From: Berberis thunbergii
Taxonomy: Eukaryota; Streptophyta; Magnoliopsida; Ranunculales; Berberidaceae
Reading direction: 5' to 3'
Length of the DNA: 64,000 nucleotides
Assembly: GCA_003290165.1 (NCBI GenBank)
Contig: QNQO01000516.1
Location: 310,001-374,000 of the forward strand
Shown in pieces: positions 34,640 to 46,331 of this stretch. Position 1 is the first letter of the stretch; the number at the start of each line of letters is the position of its first letter. The notes beneath the pieces were generated by a model. The model saw only the letters and a list, made by a program, of their open reading frames with translations. It was not told the origin of the DNA and did no database searches. The translations under genes and the position numbers were made by a program.

Positions 34640-35690
34640 TTCTTGTCACGCTTTGAATGATCTCCTTTGAGTTTTGACGACCACTTGATGTCTGCTCATT
34701 TTTCCATTGTGGACAAGATGTAGGGAAGATTGGAATTGAGTGGGGTACCTGAAGTCATTGGGCTTGAACAATTTTGCTTGACTGAGCATGCCCTGGTTCT
34801 CGACCCCATTTTCGCTTAGAACTATCCACCTTCTCATCTATGTCCCTTGGCTTTGGATGAGTGTTTTTGTTCGCTTCCTCCTTTCTTGGCAACCAACACT
34901 TCTTCTAGGGTGATGTACTTTTGGGCACTTTTCAGCAATTCCACCATGCTTGTTGGAGGCTCCAAGCTGAGGTAGTTGTAAAATTGACCTCCTCGGAGGC
35001 TTCAGGTGAAAGCAATAACAGATTTGTCATCGTTGCACTCGTCAATCAAGTTCAGCTCGTCATTGAAATGAGTGACATATTCCCTAAGGGTCTCCCCCTA
35101 CTTCTGTACAGGTTCAACAAATAGTGAGGTCCCTTCCTGATCAGTTAGCTCCCAACGAATCTGATGATGAACGCCTTCACCAAGTCCTGGAATGATCTGA
35201 TGGACATGGCTGGAGACTGTGGAACCATGTCAGTGCAACCTTCTTCAAGTTGGTAGGAAAAGTTCCTTGAGTGTCATCACGTGGTGGTAATAGTGCAAGT
35301 GGTCAAACGGATTAGACGTTCCGTCATAGAACTAAAGCATTGGTGGGATGAACTTCCTAGGAAGAGGGGGCACTCATGATCTCCCCTAAGAATGGAGAGA
35401 CCGTGAGATCATATAGGACATTAGGGTCAGATGCCTCGAAGCAAATTCTCGACCATGGTCATGTTAATCGTCGGAATGTAGTCCCCGTGACCCTCTCCTA
35501 GGCCTCTTTCCCAGCAAGCTCCTTGTTCTTCTGCCGAGGGGTTTACTCTCCCGAGCATGCTCTGGTATTTGATAGCCTCCCAAATTTTGGTTGGCCTCAG
35601 ATCATTGTTTTTTTCTCGAGTCATCCTTCCCACCACCCCCATTAAGTGGTCTAGGTGGAGCAAGATCAGAATCATGTCAGAGCCAGCCAT
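34640..35690 (-). pseudogene. gag of the outer Tat element
   Basis: Starts near 35690 (MAGSDMILILLHLDHLMGVV). The conserved capsid part is recoverable across frames at about 35210-34930: AMSIRSFQDLVKAFI, RKGPHYLLNLYR and ATMTNLLLLSPEASEEVNF (RGLRRGQFYF-equivalent). A histidine/cysteine-poor remnant of the nucleocapsid region, corresponding to HGHDTEEC-LRDEIE, lies about 34690-34560. No intact frame remains. Confidence 0.75.
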
Positions 35691-35821
35691 GGTTGCTTCT
35701 GCGGCTGGGCTTCACCGGCCAAAGCTTTGTTTGGCTCGGCCTGAGATCTGGTGTTGGTGACCATTTCTCGATGTTTTGTATAACTTAAAAAAACTCTTTA
35801 AGTTCGCTTCAGGGAAATTGA

Positions 35822-36430
35822 TGAGTTCAGATCTGTCCTCGCCAATCCCGATGATATCTAACCTGCAAAAAGAGCAATGATTAAGCCCATGACCATCGTT
35901 GTGGTGGCCAAAGACAACCCGATGCTTAAGTCAGATACCGGTTCGAGAAAGAGTAAAGATTGAATGTAAAATTGCAGTGTGTATACTTGCGTTTAAGTGT
36001 GCATACCTTTTCTTCCTCATTTCATCGACTCTTATAGTGAGACTTCCCTCCCCAACCGTCCCTACGATTGAGGGTGTTATGGAGGGAAGATATCTCATAT
36101 AAGATCTTACATGTTGCATGACTGAGTACTTCAGCACTTGGCTTTATTTAGGACCCAATGCTTGATTGGGCTAAAACTGATTTTGTGCGAGTAAATCTCG
36201 GGCTTGTGACAACACTAGATTATTTTGTTTAAGCATTATTGTCCTGGGCCAAGCCCTAAGGCTCGTGCCTCTAGGGCTGGCGTGTCTTGGACCTGGGCGC
36301 CTGACATACGGGTTGAATAGTAGTCTTGCGCATGGGTCCGCTTGGGATTGCGTTGAAGTCTTTTACGTGCTAGGGTTAGTCCGCGCCACGTGTAGGGCTG
36401 TGATTGAGTGACTTGTTTGATGTCTCGTCA
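35822..36430 (-). repeat. 5' LTR of the outer Tat element
   Basis: Pairs with 18430-19017. Plus-strand reading starts TGAGTTCAGATCTGTCC and ends GATGTCTCGTCA. The primer-binding site expected just left of 35822 (reading AATTTCCCTGAAGCG on the minus strand) does not match a usual plant primer site, so that end is either degraded or misplaced by a few bases. Confidence 0.8.
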
Positions 36431-36752
36431 ATTATATTTTTATATCATGATCATTGTCATTGACATTTTGTTGAAGGGGCGGAGTGATGAATCATAGTTA
36501 ATTAATAATAAGATAATAATTAATTATTTTAACAAATTTTTTTTTCAAAATTTGAACTATACATAAATAATTATACAAAACACCAATTGCTAAACAAAAC
36601 TCCATCTAGCTTATGGGCGAAGAAAATGGATTCAACAAACTACTTTGTAGGGGCACAAAAGATAAATATATGTGTAACAAATCAAATTGGTATGTAAAAT
36701 TAAGGGGCAAATATTAATTTCAAATGTAAAATTATACATTTACAAAAAAACT
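36431..36752. other. AT-rich spacer
   Basis: No coding sequence, TE end or RNA gene recognised. It contains TTAATTAATAATAAGATAATAATTAATTA-type low-complexity sequence around 36500. Confidence 0.4.
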
Positions 36753-37316
36753 GGGTTATTTGCAATTTGTCCCATATAAAAAATAGCCAAGTAGAAGTTA
36801 CCCCCAACATTAATCACTATTACAGTCTCCCCCATAACTATCAGTCAACGTGCGCTGAATGTCAAAAGGCTTACGTTGATTACCAAAATTCCTTTTAAAC
36901 ACTAACCCACATATGAACCTCGAGATACAAACATGTATCTTTAGGAAGTTAATGGGTCAAAATTTTCATGTATCTACAAAAAAATTCTATGAATAAAATA
37001 CAAAACTAGACCTCGATATATGAATTCATCTCGAGAAAATTCTTAAATAAAACTTCTTCTTCCTCAAAGCAAACAAGAGAGGTTGGGGTTGCTAGTGGCG
37101 ATGGAGGGAAAGGGAAATAAATCAAGCAGAGAGGGAGGGAGATGAAGAGAGGAGGAGGCGGGGCAGTTGTCGATCTCGCAGTAAACATAGAGAGGGAGCA
37201 GAGAAGAAAAAATATGTGGGGAGGGGTGTCGACGTTGCAGAGAACATAGGGAGAAAGGAATGGGTGGGGCGAGATGGAGTCGTCGGAATCGCAGGGTGGC
37301 AAATCACAAATAACCC
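36753..37316. mobile_element. Possible Mutator-like non-autonomous element
   Basis: Ends TGGGTTATTTGCAATTTG (left) and CAAATCACAAATAACCCA (right), an ~18-bp imperfect inverted repeat. The left arm shares CCCCCATAACTATCAGTCAA and CGTGC-CTGAATGTCAAAA with the arms of the MULE at 55306-57579, indicating the same family. The inside right half (37080-37280) is purine-rich and GC-richer, with GGAGGGA/GAGAG words. No clear target duplication was found and the long right arm is missing, so it is degraded or rearranged. Confidence 0.55.
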
Positions 37317-37528
37317 AATTTTTTTCAAAACTCAGTCGGGGCAAGTGCCCCCATGTAGATTTGTGCCTGATCATTGTAGGTGCCTTGTGGTGCCATCTTT
37401 GGTAGGTAATATGAAAACATAGGCTGGCTCCAATTTTGTAAACATATCTATGAAACTCAGGTGGCATGACATTCTTAGAGATATCGTGTCTTCAATAAGC
37501 CTCATAAGTCCCATAATCACATAAAATT

Positions 37529-37915
37529 TGTTGATAGTTTTCAAATATAAAAGAGAAAACCCATATTCATGACTCTTATGAAAGGGTGTCTCTTGGGTGA
37601 GAGGTGTGACCTTTGGTTTTGAATGGCTACAACCATTTGGAAAAGGGCACCAACTTTTTTATAAATAGAAAGGATTCCCACACCTTTTGGACAACAATAA
37701 AATTACTTCAAAATTCTTTCTCCATAATCTATAAAATTGTAAAGATTATTTTTCGGAGGTTTAATCTTTAGAAACCTTGTGGTTCCTTATTATTTCTTGG
37801 TGTGTTTGAGATTTGTCTTTGGTTTGTGCAAAACATTGACCAAACACATAGCCATTGACTATGTTTCATTCTACCCACGGGGCTTATTTGCATTCACCTC
37901 TTACACAGGTTGTGG
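37529..37915 (+). repeat. 5' LTR of the copia element (right border approximate)
   Basis: TGTTGATAGTTTTCAAATAT start, with GAAAACCCATATTCATGACT and TTTGAATGGCTACAACCATT shared with the 3' LTR fragment. A TATAAATAG promoter-like box lies near 37661. Because the 3' copy is truncated, the right border is a guess; it lies before gag, possibly near TTACACA at 37902-37908. Confidence 0.65.
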
Positions 37916-38019
37916 GGGCAAATAAAGTTTGAAACAAAGCGAAGCTATCTACGTGCCTTGAAGCATTATTTCATCATAGCCACAACCCTCAGTTTTATCC
38001 TAAATTTTTCATACTTTAT

Positions 38020-38880
38020 TTTTACTATGAGTATGGCATTCATGAAAGATTTCAGTACCAACTTTGTGAAACTTCAGCGCTTTAATGGAGGAAATTTGCG
38101 ATGTTGGTAAAATAAGTTATACTTCATTCTCACAAATCTCAAGGTGATGTACATTCTTACAATTCCAAGACCTACGGAAGTTGAAGAGGAATCAATTGCT
38201 GCTCAAAGGGATTATGCAAAATGGGACACATTTGTAATTCCGTGTCTGATACTTTGTTCGACATTTATCATGAGATGAAAACTTCAAAAGAAGTTTGGGA
38301 TGCACTTGAAGCAAAGCACATGACTGGAGATGCCACAAGTAAGAAATTCCTTATCTCTAAATTTATTAATTATAAGATGGTACATGATAAAAATATAGTT
38401 GAGCAATTCCATGAAATCATATATATTCATGACCAGTTTTTTCACTATAAATGTCTATGGATGAATCTACTGTTGTGACTGCAATAATAGAGAAAATTCC
38501 ATCTTCATGGAAGGCGAACAAGAAAAGCTTCAAACATAAGAAATAGGATATATCCATAGAACAATTGGGACAAAACCTTTGAATTGAAGAAGAGTATAAA
38601 GTCCATGAGAAAATTGAATATTGGTCCTCTTTCAAGGTTCATGTTGTTGAATATGGATCTAAAAAGTCAAACAACAACAACAAAATGAAACATAACTCCA
38701 ACAAAAATGACCACCCAAACTCAAAAGAAGAAGAAAGATAATACTCCAACAAAAAGGACCACCCAAACTCAAAGAAAAAAAAAGATAATTGTTTCCATTG
38801 TGGCAAATCTTGACATTTTAAAAGAGAATGTCATTAGTTCAAGAAGCAACAAAAGTCCAATCTCAAAGACAACTTTGTTG
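38020..38880 (+). pseudogene. Copia gag (UBN2 type) with zinc knuckle
   Basis: Blocks: MAFMKDFSTNFVKLQRFNGG (from about 38032) then a TAA after LRCW, LTNLKVMYILTIPRPTEVEE, then in another frame ICNSVSDTLFDIYHEMKTSK, EVWDALEAKHMTGDATSKKF, KFINYKMVHDKNIVEQFHEI. A lysine- and asparagine-rich linker with a duplicated NKNDHPNSKKKK-like unit (about 38700-38790) follows. The knuckle CFHCGKS-HFKRECH lies near 38795-38833 with a stop (TGA) in the middle. This is capsid and RNA-binding protein of the copia element, inactivated. Confidence 0.88.
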
Positions 38881-39990
38881 CAGTGATTTCTGAAATCAAC
38901 ATGATGGAAAACAATGATGCTTGGTGGATTGATTCTAGAGCAACCAAGCATGTGTGCAAGGACAATAATATGTTTATTACTTTTTTGCTACGTTACGAAG
39001 GCAATGGTTTCTACACGGGAAATGCTTCTACAGATGTCATCAAAGGCAAGGGCACAATGCAATTGGAGTTTACTTCTGGGAAGATACTTACTCTCATTGA
39101 TGTTTATCACGTTCCTGATGTTAGAAGGCATTTGTTTCTCAAAGTCTTCTCAACAAGAATGGGTTTAAGTTAATCACATAAATTTATCTTGACTAAGGTG
39201 GTACTTTTGTTGGAAAGGGTTAAATGTATGATGGAATGTTCAAGCCTAACATTAATAAGAATATCTACTATTTTTGCTTATATGATTGAATCTTTATCTT
39301 TATGGCATCATAGGTTAGGACATGTTAACACAAAGAAAATAAATGATCTCGTTAATATAAAATTGATACCTAAACATGAAAATGATATGAATGGAAAATG
39401 TGTGCAAACTAAAATTATTAGGAACTTTTTCCTAAGATAACAAAAACTTCTATTTTATTGCAAATTGTTCATAGTGATGTATGTGATTTACATAGTACAC
39501 CTACAAGAGGAGGAAAGAAATATTTGGTTACATTCATAGATGATCTCAGTAGGTTTTGTTAAGTTTATCTCATGCATTCTAAAGATGAAGTGTTAGATAA
39601 ATTTAAAATTTATAAGAATGAAGTAAAAAAAATCTTTGTGAAACTAAAACTACGTATCTTAGATCCGATAGAGGAAGAAAAATATTATTTTCCATCTTAT
39701 TGTGAATCAATAGGAATTGTACATGAAACATCTATTGCCTACACGCCACAACAAAATGAAGTGGCTGAAAGGAAAAATAGGAACCTTTTGAAATGGTTAA
39801 TGTCGTGTTACAAAATTCTAACCTAAGTAAAGGTTATTGGGGAGAGGCAATGCTCACCGCTTGTCATATTTTGAATAAGGTACCTACCAAGAAACATAAG
39901 ACAACGACTTATGAATTATGGTTAAAAAAAACTAAATTTGATTCATCTCAAAGTTTGGGGTGGAAGAGCCATTGTTAGGTTATCAAATTT
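38880..39990 (+). pseudogene. Copia protease and integrase
   Basis: 38883-39173 holds the protease: DAWWIDSRATKHVCKDN, where the catalytic loop normally reads DSGA (here DSRA), followed by GKGTMQLEFTSGKIL and YHVPDVRRHLF. 39189-39440 carries the GAG-pre-integrase motif LWHHRLGHVNTKKI and part of the zinc finger. The integrase core shows FIDDLSRFC then a stop, YLMHSKDEVLDKFKIYKNEV (39572 onward), and the downstream VHETSIAYTPQQNEVAERKN with the catalytic Glu. 39793-39978 continues LSKGYWGEAMLTACHILNKV. Both catalytic and frame defects show it is dead. Confidence 0.88.
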
Positions 39991-40079
39991 AAGATGAAAA
40001 AAAAAAGTTGAAACCCAAGACAATATAATGCATATTTTTTGGGATATGCATAACAAAGGCAATAGGTTTATTGTCATAG

Positions 40080-40084
40080 TTACG
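40080..40084 (+). other. Left target-site duplication TTACG
   Basis: TTACG at 40080-40084 is repeated exactly at 47881-47885. It brackets the Athila-like element and joins the copia sequence without loss. Confidence 0.92.
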
Positions 40085-41642
40085 TGATGCGCTAGTTTAG
40101 TAGCACACAACTTAATACATTGCTTTGTGATTGAGTATAGAATAAGTAGGGATCATTTTGGACTGGGGATTAGAGAGCTTGCCAATTAACATTAGAAATA
40201 GCTAAAAGATAACTAACAACCTAATTAAGTAAACAATGGGGGATTGGATTTTCTTAGTTAAACTATGAAAATAAATTATGATAAAGATAATAAAACTAAA
40301 GGATGGCAAAGATAAATAATTAGCTAAGGGTTTATCTCCACACACCAAACATATGCTCATAAATCAATATTCAATAATCGCTTGCTAACTTGTGAGAGAC
40401 AATGCTCAAGATTAACCGTGATCAACACTACATTAATCTTATTTTTTCCCAAGTTCGTTGAATTAAACTAAGCGTCTCTTTCAAACTATTATTATCATGA
40501 TATCTAATCAGGAATCGCAAGTTAGATAACAATCTAATATCATAAAGTTTTGTGGAAAATATGAACACTGACTAGGAAAGTACAAGTATGATCAACATCT
40601 TGTTCTTACCTAGGTTTTTACTTAACCTTACTAACGTTCCTTGGTATTCATTACTTGTGAGTACATGATTACAACAATTAGGTGAAACTCTCCCATACTC
40701 TAGCTCCAGATCCTAACATGCTTACTAAATTGGCTACCTTAACAAACATATAAAGAAAATTTATCTATAAAGCAGTTAAGCAAGACACAATCACTAATAG
40801 CAAGGAAGATTAAATTCAATTAATTTATAAAACACATGTTCATGGCTTCGAATCAACCCCTAACTAAAAGGGAGTTTAGCTAGACATATTAATTATGTTC
40901 AAACAGTAATCCATAATCAATAATCAAACTAAAAATAAGTAAAGAGATCAGATGGAAGAAATAAAACGTTGTCGCCTGATTCGTGGTAGCGGAGAAAGCA
41001 GTGTTGGGGTGCGAATAGCGCAAAGACCAGAAAAATAAAATTCTCATCTTCCACTTCGCGATCTGCTTCTCTTCGTGTGCATGGCTGTGGCTACTAAAAG
41101 ACTGTTGCGAGGAAGAGGGATTTGTGAGGATGGGTTTCGATTGGGTTTAGGGTTGTGTGATTGCAATGAAAGTGGAAGAGATGGAAGCAAAGAAGAGGGT
41201 CAGCTGAGATGGGGTCTATGAATGTGTTTGATGGTGATGATGGATGAAAGGTTGTATCTAGATGTTGTGAAGAAGAAGAGGATAATGGTGGTGGTTTGTT
41301 GGCTGGGATGGCAATGAGGGAAGTGATCGACGAAAGAAGGGTTGGACGAAGGGACTGCTTGCTGCTGCGAGGATGAGGAGGTTGTGGATGGATCCTTTCT
41401 CCAAAGTCAGGCATTGTCCTTTTATAATCACGTTCTTTAGGTTTCCTTCCTTGTGTAGTTTCCTTTTGCAATAAGTCTTCCTAATTTAAACCAATTTGCA
41501 CTTCTTAGCTTCTATTTTGGAATTATGTAATTGGAAACCTACACAAACACGAAAATAACAATTAATACAATAATTAACAAGTAATAGCCAAAAATATATA
41601 TAGAAATATGGTACTAAAAATAGCCTAATTATGTTCCTATCA
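40085..41642 (-). repeat. 3' LTR of the Athila-like element
   Basis: 1558 bp; plus-strand ends TGATGCGCTAGTTTAG and ATTATGTTCCTATCA. It pairs with 46332-47880 over the full length. A minus-strand 125-codon ORF (41471-41094), rich in Pro, Ser, Thr and His, is conserved in the other LTR. Confidence 0.92.
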
Positions 41643-41670
41643 ACGTTCCCCACACTTATCGTTTGCTAGT
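41643..41670 (-). other. Polypurine tract of the Athila-like element
   Basis: On the minus strand AAACGATAAGTGTGGGGAAC precedes the LTR start TGATAGGAAC. The GTGTGGGGA tract is typical of this lineage and fixes orientation. Confidence 0.75.
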
Positions 41671-43520
41671 CCTCGAGCAAATCCAAGAAATAAAAATAAA
41701 ATACTCAAATGACTCAATTTATACTTTCCAACATATCTCTCAGAGATTTTCAGCGGATCATGACATGTTAAGATTCTTTGTAAGCACAAGATTAAATCCA
41801 CATCGTTCAAAAATTAATATACGTTCATAGCAATGATATAAAAATTCACAATTAAATCAATCTAAGTGACTGTGAAACTCAAACGCGTGCCAAAAAGAAT
41901 TAACCCAAAAATCTCACTGGGTGCACTCTTTTCTTTTTCACTGATTGTTTGATAAAACCACTCTTTCTATTCTAGTTATATGTGAGAGGTTTGATGTAAA
42001 AGAGAAACAAATAGCTCACATATGATATAACAAGAAAGAAAAGGCATTTTCTGACCTTTTTTTTCTTTATTTTTTTTTCAGATATATGATCTCATTGAAG
42101 GAATGTTACTACTTGAATGCAAGAACTAGTGACACCATATGCTCATACCTCATTCGAATCTTCACATCGTGACATTGCAAGACATACTCAATCAAAAGGT
42201 CTTAATTCAGGTTGTAATGAGGCCAATGGTCAAGGGAAGGGAAAGAACGGATACAAAATTTTCAAAGGACTTAAAGAAATGGCCAAAGCATGCAATAAGA
42301 TTAAAGACATTAGCAAGGAATCACACGGTTCAAGACATAAGTAAAAAAAATGAAGAGGTGGCCCACTGATAATGAATAGTTTCAACCATTATTTTGTATC
42401 TACTGAATGAAAAGAATTGAACTATCTGTATGGTACTAAAATACTGAATGAATATAGACAAGGGCTTGTATCTTTTCTGTAACTTTGTACCAAATTTTTT
42501 TTCTTTGTTCTTTTCCTTTTCCTTTTTTTTTTTTTTTTTTCCTGCAACTCTTTCTTTTTGAACTGTCTACCATAAGGGTTTTCCCCCACACTTGCTTTTC
42601 AACATACCTTGAACTACAATAAAGTCTCTGCAAATCAAATTATGTTTCACTCTTCTGATTAGGTTAGGGATAGAAAATGAGGGTAATGAAACAAAAGGCT
42701 TAATAATAGGCTCAATGGGGTTAACCTAGAGGAAATATATCATGGATCAGGCTTATTTGACAATGGTGGAAACTAGGTGCCTTTATCATGTCAAGCATGT
42801 TATGCAATTCAATATGATGCTTTGAACGAAATTAATACAAGTTCTAGTGTTTAATTCTTAATTATGAAAGCAATCCAAGTAGCAACCAAAGCAAACAAAA
42901 TTGAGATCATGCAACGAATTATTATTGACAAAAGAAAGGAAAGATGACCTAACTAAAAACTTTCAAAATCAAAGGACAATACGCTCAAAACTCACTAGGG
43001 GTTATAATGAGTTAAATTCAACTAAGCATGCTATGAGTACCAATTACTAAGTTGATTACATGTGAATTTATATATGATCGCCATGACGAAGCATTAACCA
43101 AATAATAATATTAGATCTTAAATCATGTTCATAAATCACCTTAAAATCATGTAATTAAAAACCAAATCTCATCATTGTGTTGTAAAGTATCCTAAGATTC
43201 AAAGCAACTATGAATTTGTTTTATTTATGACACTAATACCAACAAAGAAAATAAAAACCAACACATTTAACTTTATTTTTTTTATTTTTTTTCAAAATAA
43301 AAACAACGTTGTTCCCCCCACACTTAAACCTAACATTGTCCTCAATGTTAATATATTATAGCACATGTAATGAAAGATTTAAAAGAGGGAAAACAAACTA
43401 CTAACAAAAAAAATTAACGAAACTAAAATAAAGGGATAGAGAAGGCAAATCTGATTGGGTTGCCTCCCAAGAAGCGCTTGTTTTAACGTCGTGCAGCCTG
43501 ACGGTATATGCAATTAATCC
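41671..43520 (-). other. Non-coding 3' region of the Athila-like element
   Basis: AT-rich with poly-T and poly-A tracts (42059-42081, 42515-42541, 43275-43300) and no recognised protein. A second GTTCCCCCCACACTTAAACC segment at 43310-43330 (minus: GTGTGGGGGGAAC) resembles another polypurine tract, and GGGTTGCCTCCCAAGAAGCG at about 43459-43478 is a motif common near the end of Athila-type pol. Confidence 0.6.
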
Positions 43521-43529
43521 TCAGAATAA

Positions 43530-43985
43530 GTGGGAACATGGAGTGATACGTCTTCCATGTCATGCTCTACAAATGACTCATAATAAGGCTTAAGTCGATG
43601 ATGTTTCACTTTAAACTCCTTCCCGATTGTGTTACTCTTAATGTGTATAGTACCATGGGGAAAAACATTAGTAACAATAAAAGGACCAACTCATTCAGAA
43701 TGTAACTTACCAATTCTAAGACATGATTGGAAAAGCAAGACTTTCATTCCAACGACAATAGTATTTCCATGGATCATCTGATCATGAAAAACTATTGTGT
43801 TCTCCTTATAATTGTTTTTATTATCATAGGCCTCATCCTGAATCTTTTTGAGCTCATTCAACTATAATTTCTTCCGCTTCTTTGTGTCATAGGGAACTCT
43901 ATTGCTCTCATATCCAACGGCAGTAGTGATGGTGGTTTTAAGTTCATCCTCATTTCTGACGTCTGACAATTTTTTGGCCAAATTA
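43530..43985 (-). pseudogene. Integrase C-terminus retained in the Athila-like element
   Basis: Minus-strand reading: NELKKIQDEAYDNKNNYKEN, HDQMIHGNTIVVGMKVLLF, then VGPFIVTNVFPHGTIHIKSN, GKEFKVKHHRLKPYYESF. This is the GPF/GPY chromatin-side end of Athila integrase. It follows the protease within ~30 bp, so RT, RNase H and the integrase catalytic core were deleted in one event. One or two stops interrupt it. Confidence 0.85.
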
Positions 43986-43989
43986 TCAT

Positions 43990-44510
43990 TCACATTAATA
44001 GAAAGCAAGAATGATTTTTAGTAGGATATCTCGTGGCTTCAAAGATGTTGAAGCCAATCACATCACCATCAAATTCCATGGTCAGTTTCCCCGCATGCAC
44101 ATCAATATTTGTCTTCGCAATTTTCATGAAGGGGCGCCCAAAAAGAAGAGGCAAAGGTGCTGAAAATTCCGAATCTTCCATCTCAAGCACATAGAAATCT
44201 ACTAGGAATATCAAATGATTAATCTACACCAACACATCTTCCAACAAACCTCAAGGGTATGCATTAGAACGATCAGCCAATTGAATAATAACACCATCAT
44301 TTTTTAACTTCCTGAGATACATAGATCGATAAATAGAATCCGACATAACATTAATTGAAGCACCTAAGTCTAGCATTGCATTCTCAATTTTAGTATTATC
44401 GATAACACAAGGGATAGTGAAACTACCTGGATCCTTACACTTTGGCGGCAATTTCCTTTGAAGAACTGCTGAAACATTCTCACTCACCTTAACTACCTCT
44501 CCGCTTCGAA
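43990..44510 (-). pseudogene. Aspartic protease of the Athila-like element
   Basis: Two open stretches in sequence: 44487-44251 (AVLQRKLPPKCKDPGSFTIP, then NAMLDLGASINVMSDSIYRS, with the catalytic DLG) and 44214-43990 (FLVDFYVLEMEDSE, PLLFGRPFMKIAKTNIDVHA, KLTMEFDGDVIGFNIFEATR). A TGA separates SNAYP from GLLEDVLV. It is typical of Athila gag-protease and close to intact in composition. Confidence 0.9.
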
Positions 44511-46130
44511 GTCTTTTCTTTGTTGTGCAAAGCTCCTTTCAAAAATTTTGCATACTTAGGCGCTTGCTTAATAGCATCAAGAAACGAAATATTGACTTGG
44601 AATTTTCGGAAGGTTTCCAAGATTTCCTTATCCTGTTCATCTTTCCTAGATTTGGCAAACCTACCTGGAAAAGACACAAAAGGTGGAGAAATATTAGTAG
44701 AAATTGAATTTGGAACACTCACCTTCTTACCTTGGAGCTCTGGTGTATCAACGATGGCTGGATCATCCTTCTATAACTCAGCTTCCCTATTTCGACTCTG
44801 TTTAGGGACTATTGGTTCATTCTCAATTTGCCTAACACTCCTCAATGTAATTGCTTTTGCGGTTTCAAACCTGCCTTTCTGATTTGGATTGGTAGAACTA
44901 AGAAGTTTTCCTTGCTCGCGAATTTGTCCAATAAACTCAACTATCTGTCCCATCTGTAGCTTCAAATTTACTATATGTTTTGCTTGGTTCTGCTGAGAAA
45001 TAGTTAACGATTTTAGAATCCCATCATAATTAAGAGGCATACCTGAATTGAGCCGAGATGGTTCTGGCGGTCCTTGAAAGAAACCAGGGGGAGGCCGATT
45101 CGAAGCTTGTTGTTGAGGTTGTTTTGAATTTCTCCATCCAAAGCTGGGATGATTTCTCCAATCTTCATTGTAAGTGTTCGAATAAGGGTTATTCCTATAG
45201 TGATTTTCCCCCTGAAAACCTACTGCATTGACATTCTCCTAACCGCCATTTTTAATCAGTTGAGGACATTGATTAGATGGATGTCCTAGTTTAGTACACA
45301 CGCCACAAACTTGTGCAACTCCTAGCACATTCAGCTTCCCTAGGGTCTAAGTCACAAGTGAGGTAAGATTAGCCATTTGAGCCTCCAAACTAGAATTAGT
45401 ACTTACTTCATTGACTTGGCGTGAAGGCTCTCAAATTCCTTCATATTGTTGGGCATTTAAGGCTCGATTTGCAATCAAAGTTTTTGCTGCTGCTGGAGTT
45501 TTATCAACTGGAACTCCTCCTGCCACTGCATCTAACATCTGTCGCTCAAGAGGAAACAATCCCTCATAAAAGTATTGAATCAGGAGTTCCTCCTTCATCT
45601 GATGTTGCAGACATGATGCTATGAGAGTTTTGAAGCACTCATAGTAAACTGGATATGATTCTCCTGGACCTTGCTATATACCACTGATTTTCTTCCTCAA
45701 ACAAAATAATTTTGGAAGTTAGGAAGAATTTCTCTAAAAACACTTTCTTCATACTATCCCAGGAGTATACTGTTCTGGAAGGTAGTTCATAAAGCCAATC
45801 CTTAGCCCTATCAGTCAGATAAAATGGAAATGCTCTCAATTTCAAAATGTTCTCATTCATACTCATTGGCATCATACTGGAGCATACAACTTAAATTCCT
45901 TTAAACATTTATTTGGATCCTCTATATAAAGACCATGATACTTTGGAATATGATGAAGTAGGTTGGATTTCAACTCGAATGACTCTGTCTTGCCCTGCGA
46001 TATTGAATGCACAGGGGTGCGGCATTGTCCAAAGTGGATGCCGAAATATTTTTAATAGATCTATTGTCCTATGTCGAACTCTTCAGATTCAGATTCAGAT
46101 TCAGAGCTAGATGTTTGTGACTCTTTTGTT
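44489..46130 (-). pseudogene. gag of the Athila-like element
   Basis: Minus strand. The capsid core is at 45875-45639 (LKLRAFPFYLTDRAKDWLYE, then WDSMKKVFLEKFFL), followed in other frames by ELLIQYFYEGLFPLERQMLD and AVAGGVPVDKTPAAAKTLIA. The zinc knuckle CGVCTKLGHPSNQCP is near 45265-45312. A Pro/Gln/Asn-rich tail (NRPPPGFFQGPPEPSRLNSG) leads to 45040-44771 and to 44722-44489 (KEILETFRKFQVNISFLDAI, KQAPKYAKFLKGAL). Gag packages element RNA. Several stops are present, but the reading is well conserved overall. Confidence 0.9.
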
Positions 46131-46311
46131 TCTCTCGTTCATCTTCTAAATGTTTTCTCAGGCTCTAAATCGTATTCTAATAAGTTTTCACTGGATCTCC
46201 TATTGCACATGAACTGGTACCTGTGATAAAGAAAGAAAGAAGAAAAAAAATCAATAAAAAGAAAATTAAATAAATAAAAACTAAGGAAGTAATTAACAAT
46301 TTTACTAATCC

Positions 46312-46331
46312 CCAACAACGATGCCAAAAAT
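46312..46331 (-). other. Primer-binding site of the Athila-like element
   Basis: Minus strand reads TTTTGGCATCGTTGTTGGGG just after the LTR. It is a diverged form of TGGCGCCGTTGCCGGGGA, the tRNA-Asp complement usual in Athila-type elements. Confidence 0.75.

Larger units (their letters stand above)
18430..36430 (-). mobile_element. Outer Tat-lineage Ty3/gypsy retrotransposon, split by an inner element
   Basis: Two related ~600-bp LTRs (18430-19017 and 35822-36430) in the same orientation bound minus-strand gag, protease, RT, RNase H, a second RNase H and integrase. A polypurine tract adjoins the left LTR, which is therefore the 3' LTR. The additional RNase H between the first RNase H region and integrase is a mark of the Tat group. 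The flanks ATTTA and ATTAT are only a weak 5-bp duplication match. The element is interrupted at 20593-30006 by another retroelement. Without that insertion (and its duplication) it would be about 8.6 kb. Many stops and frameshifts show it is dead. Confidence 0.85.

Noticed and set aside
37006..37467. 153-codon minus ORF rich in Pro and Ser
   Set aside because: Spans the end of the MULE-like element and its flank. Composition reflects the purine-rich strand. A captured exon is possible but not supported.
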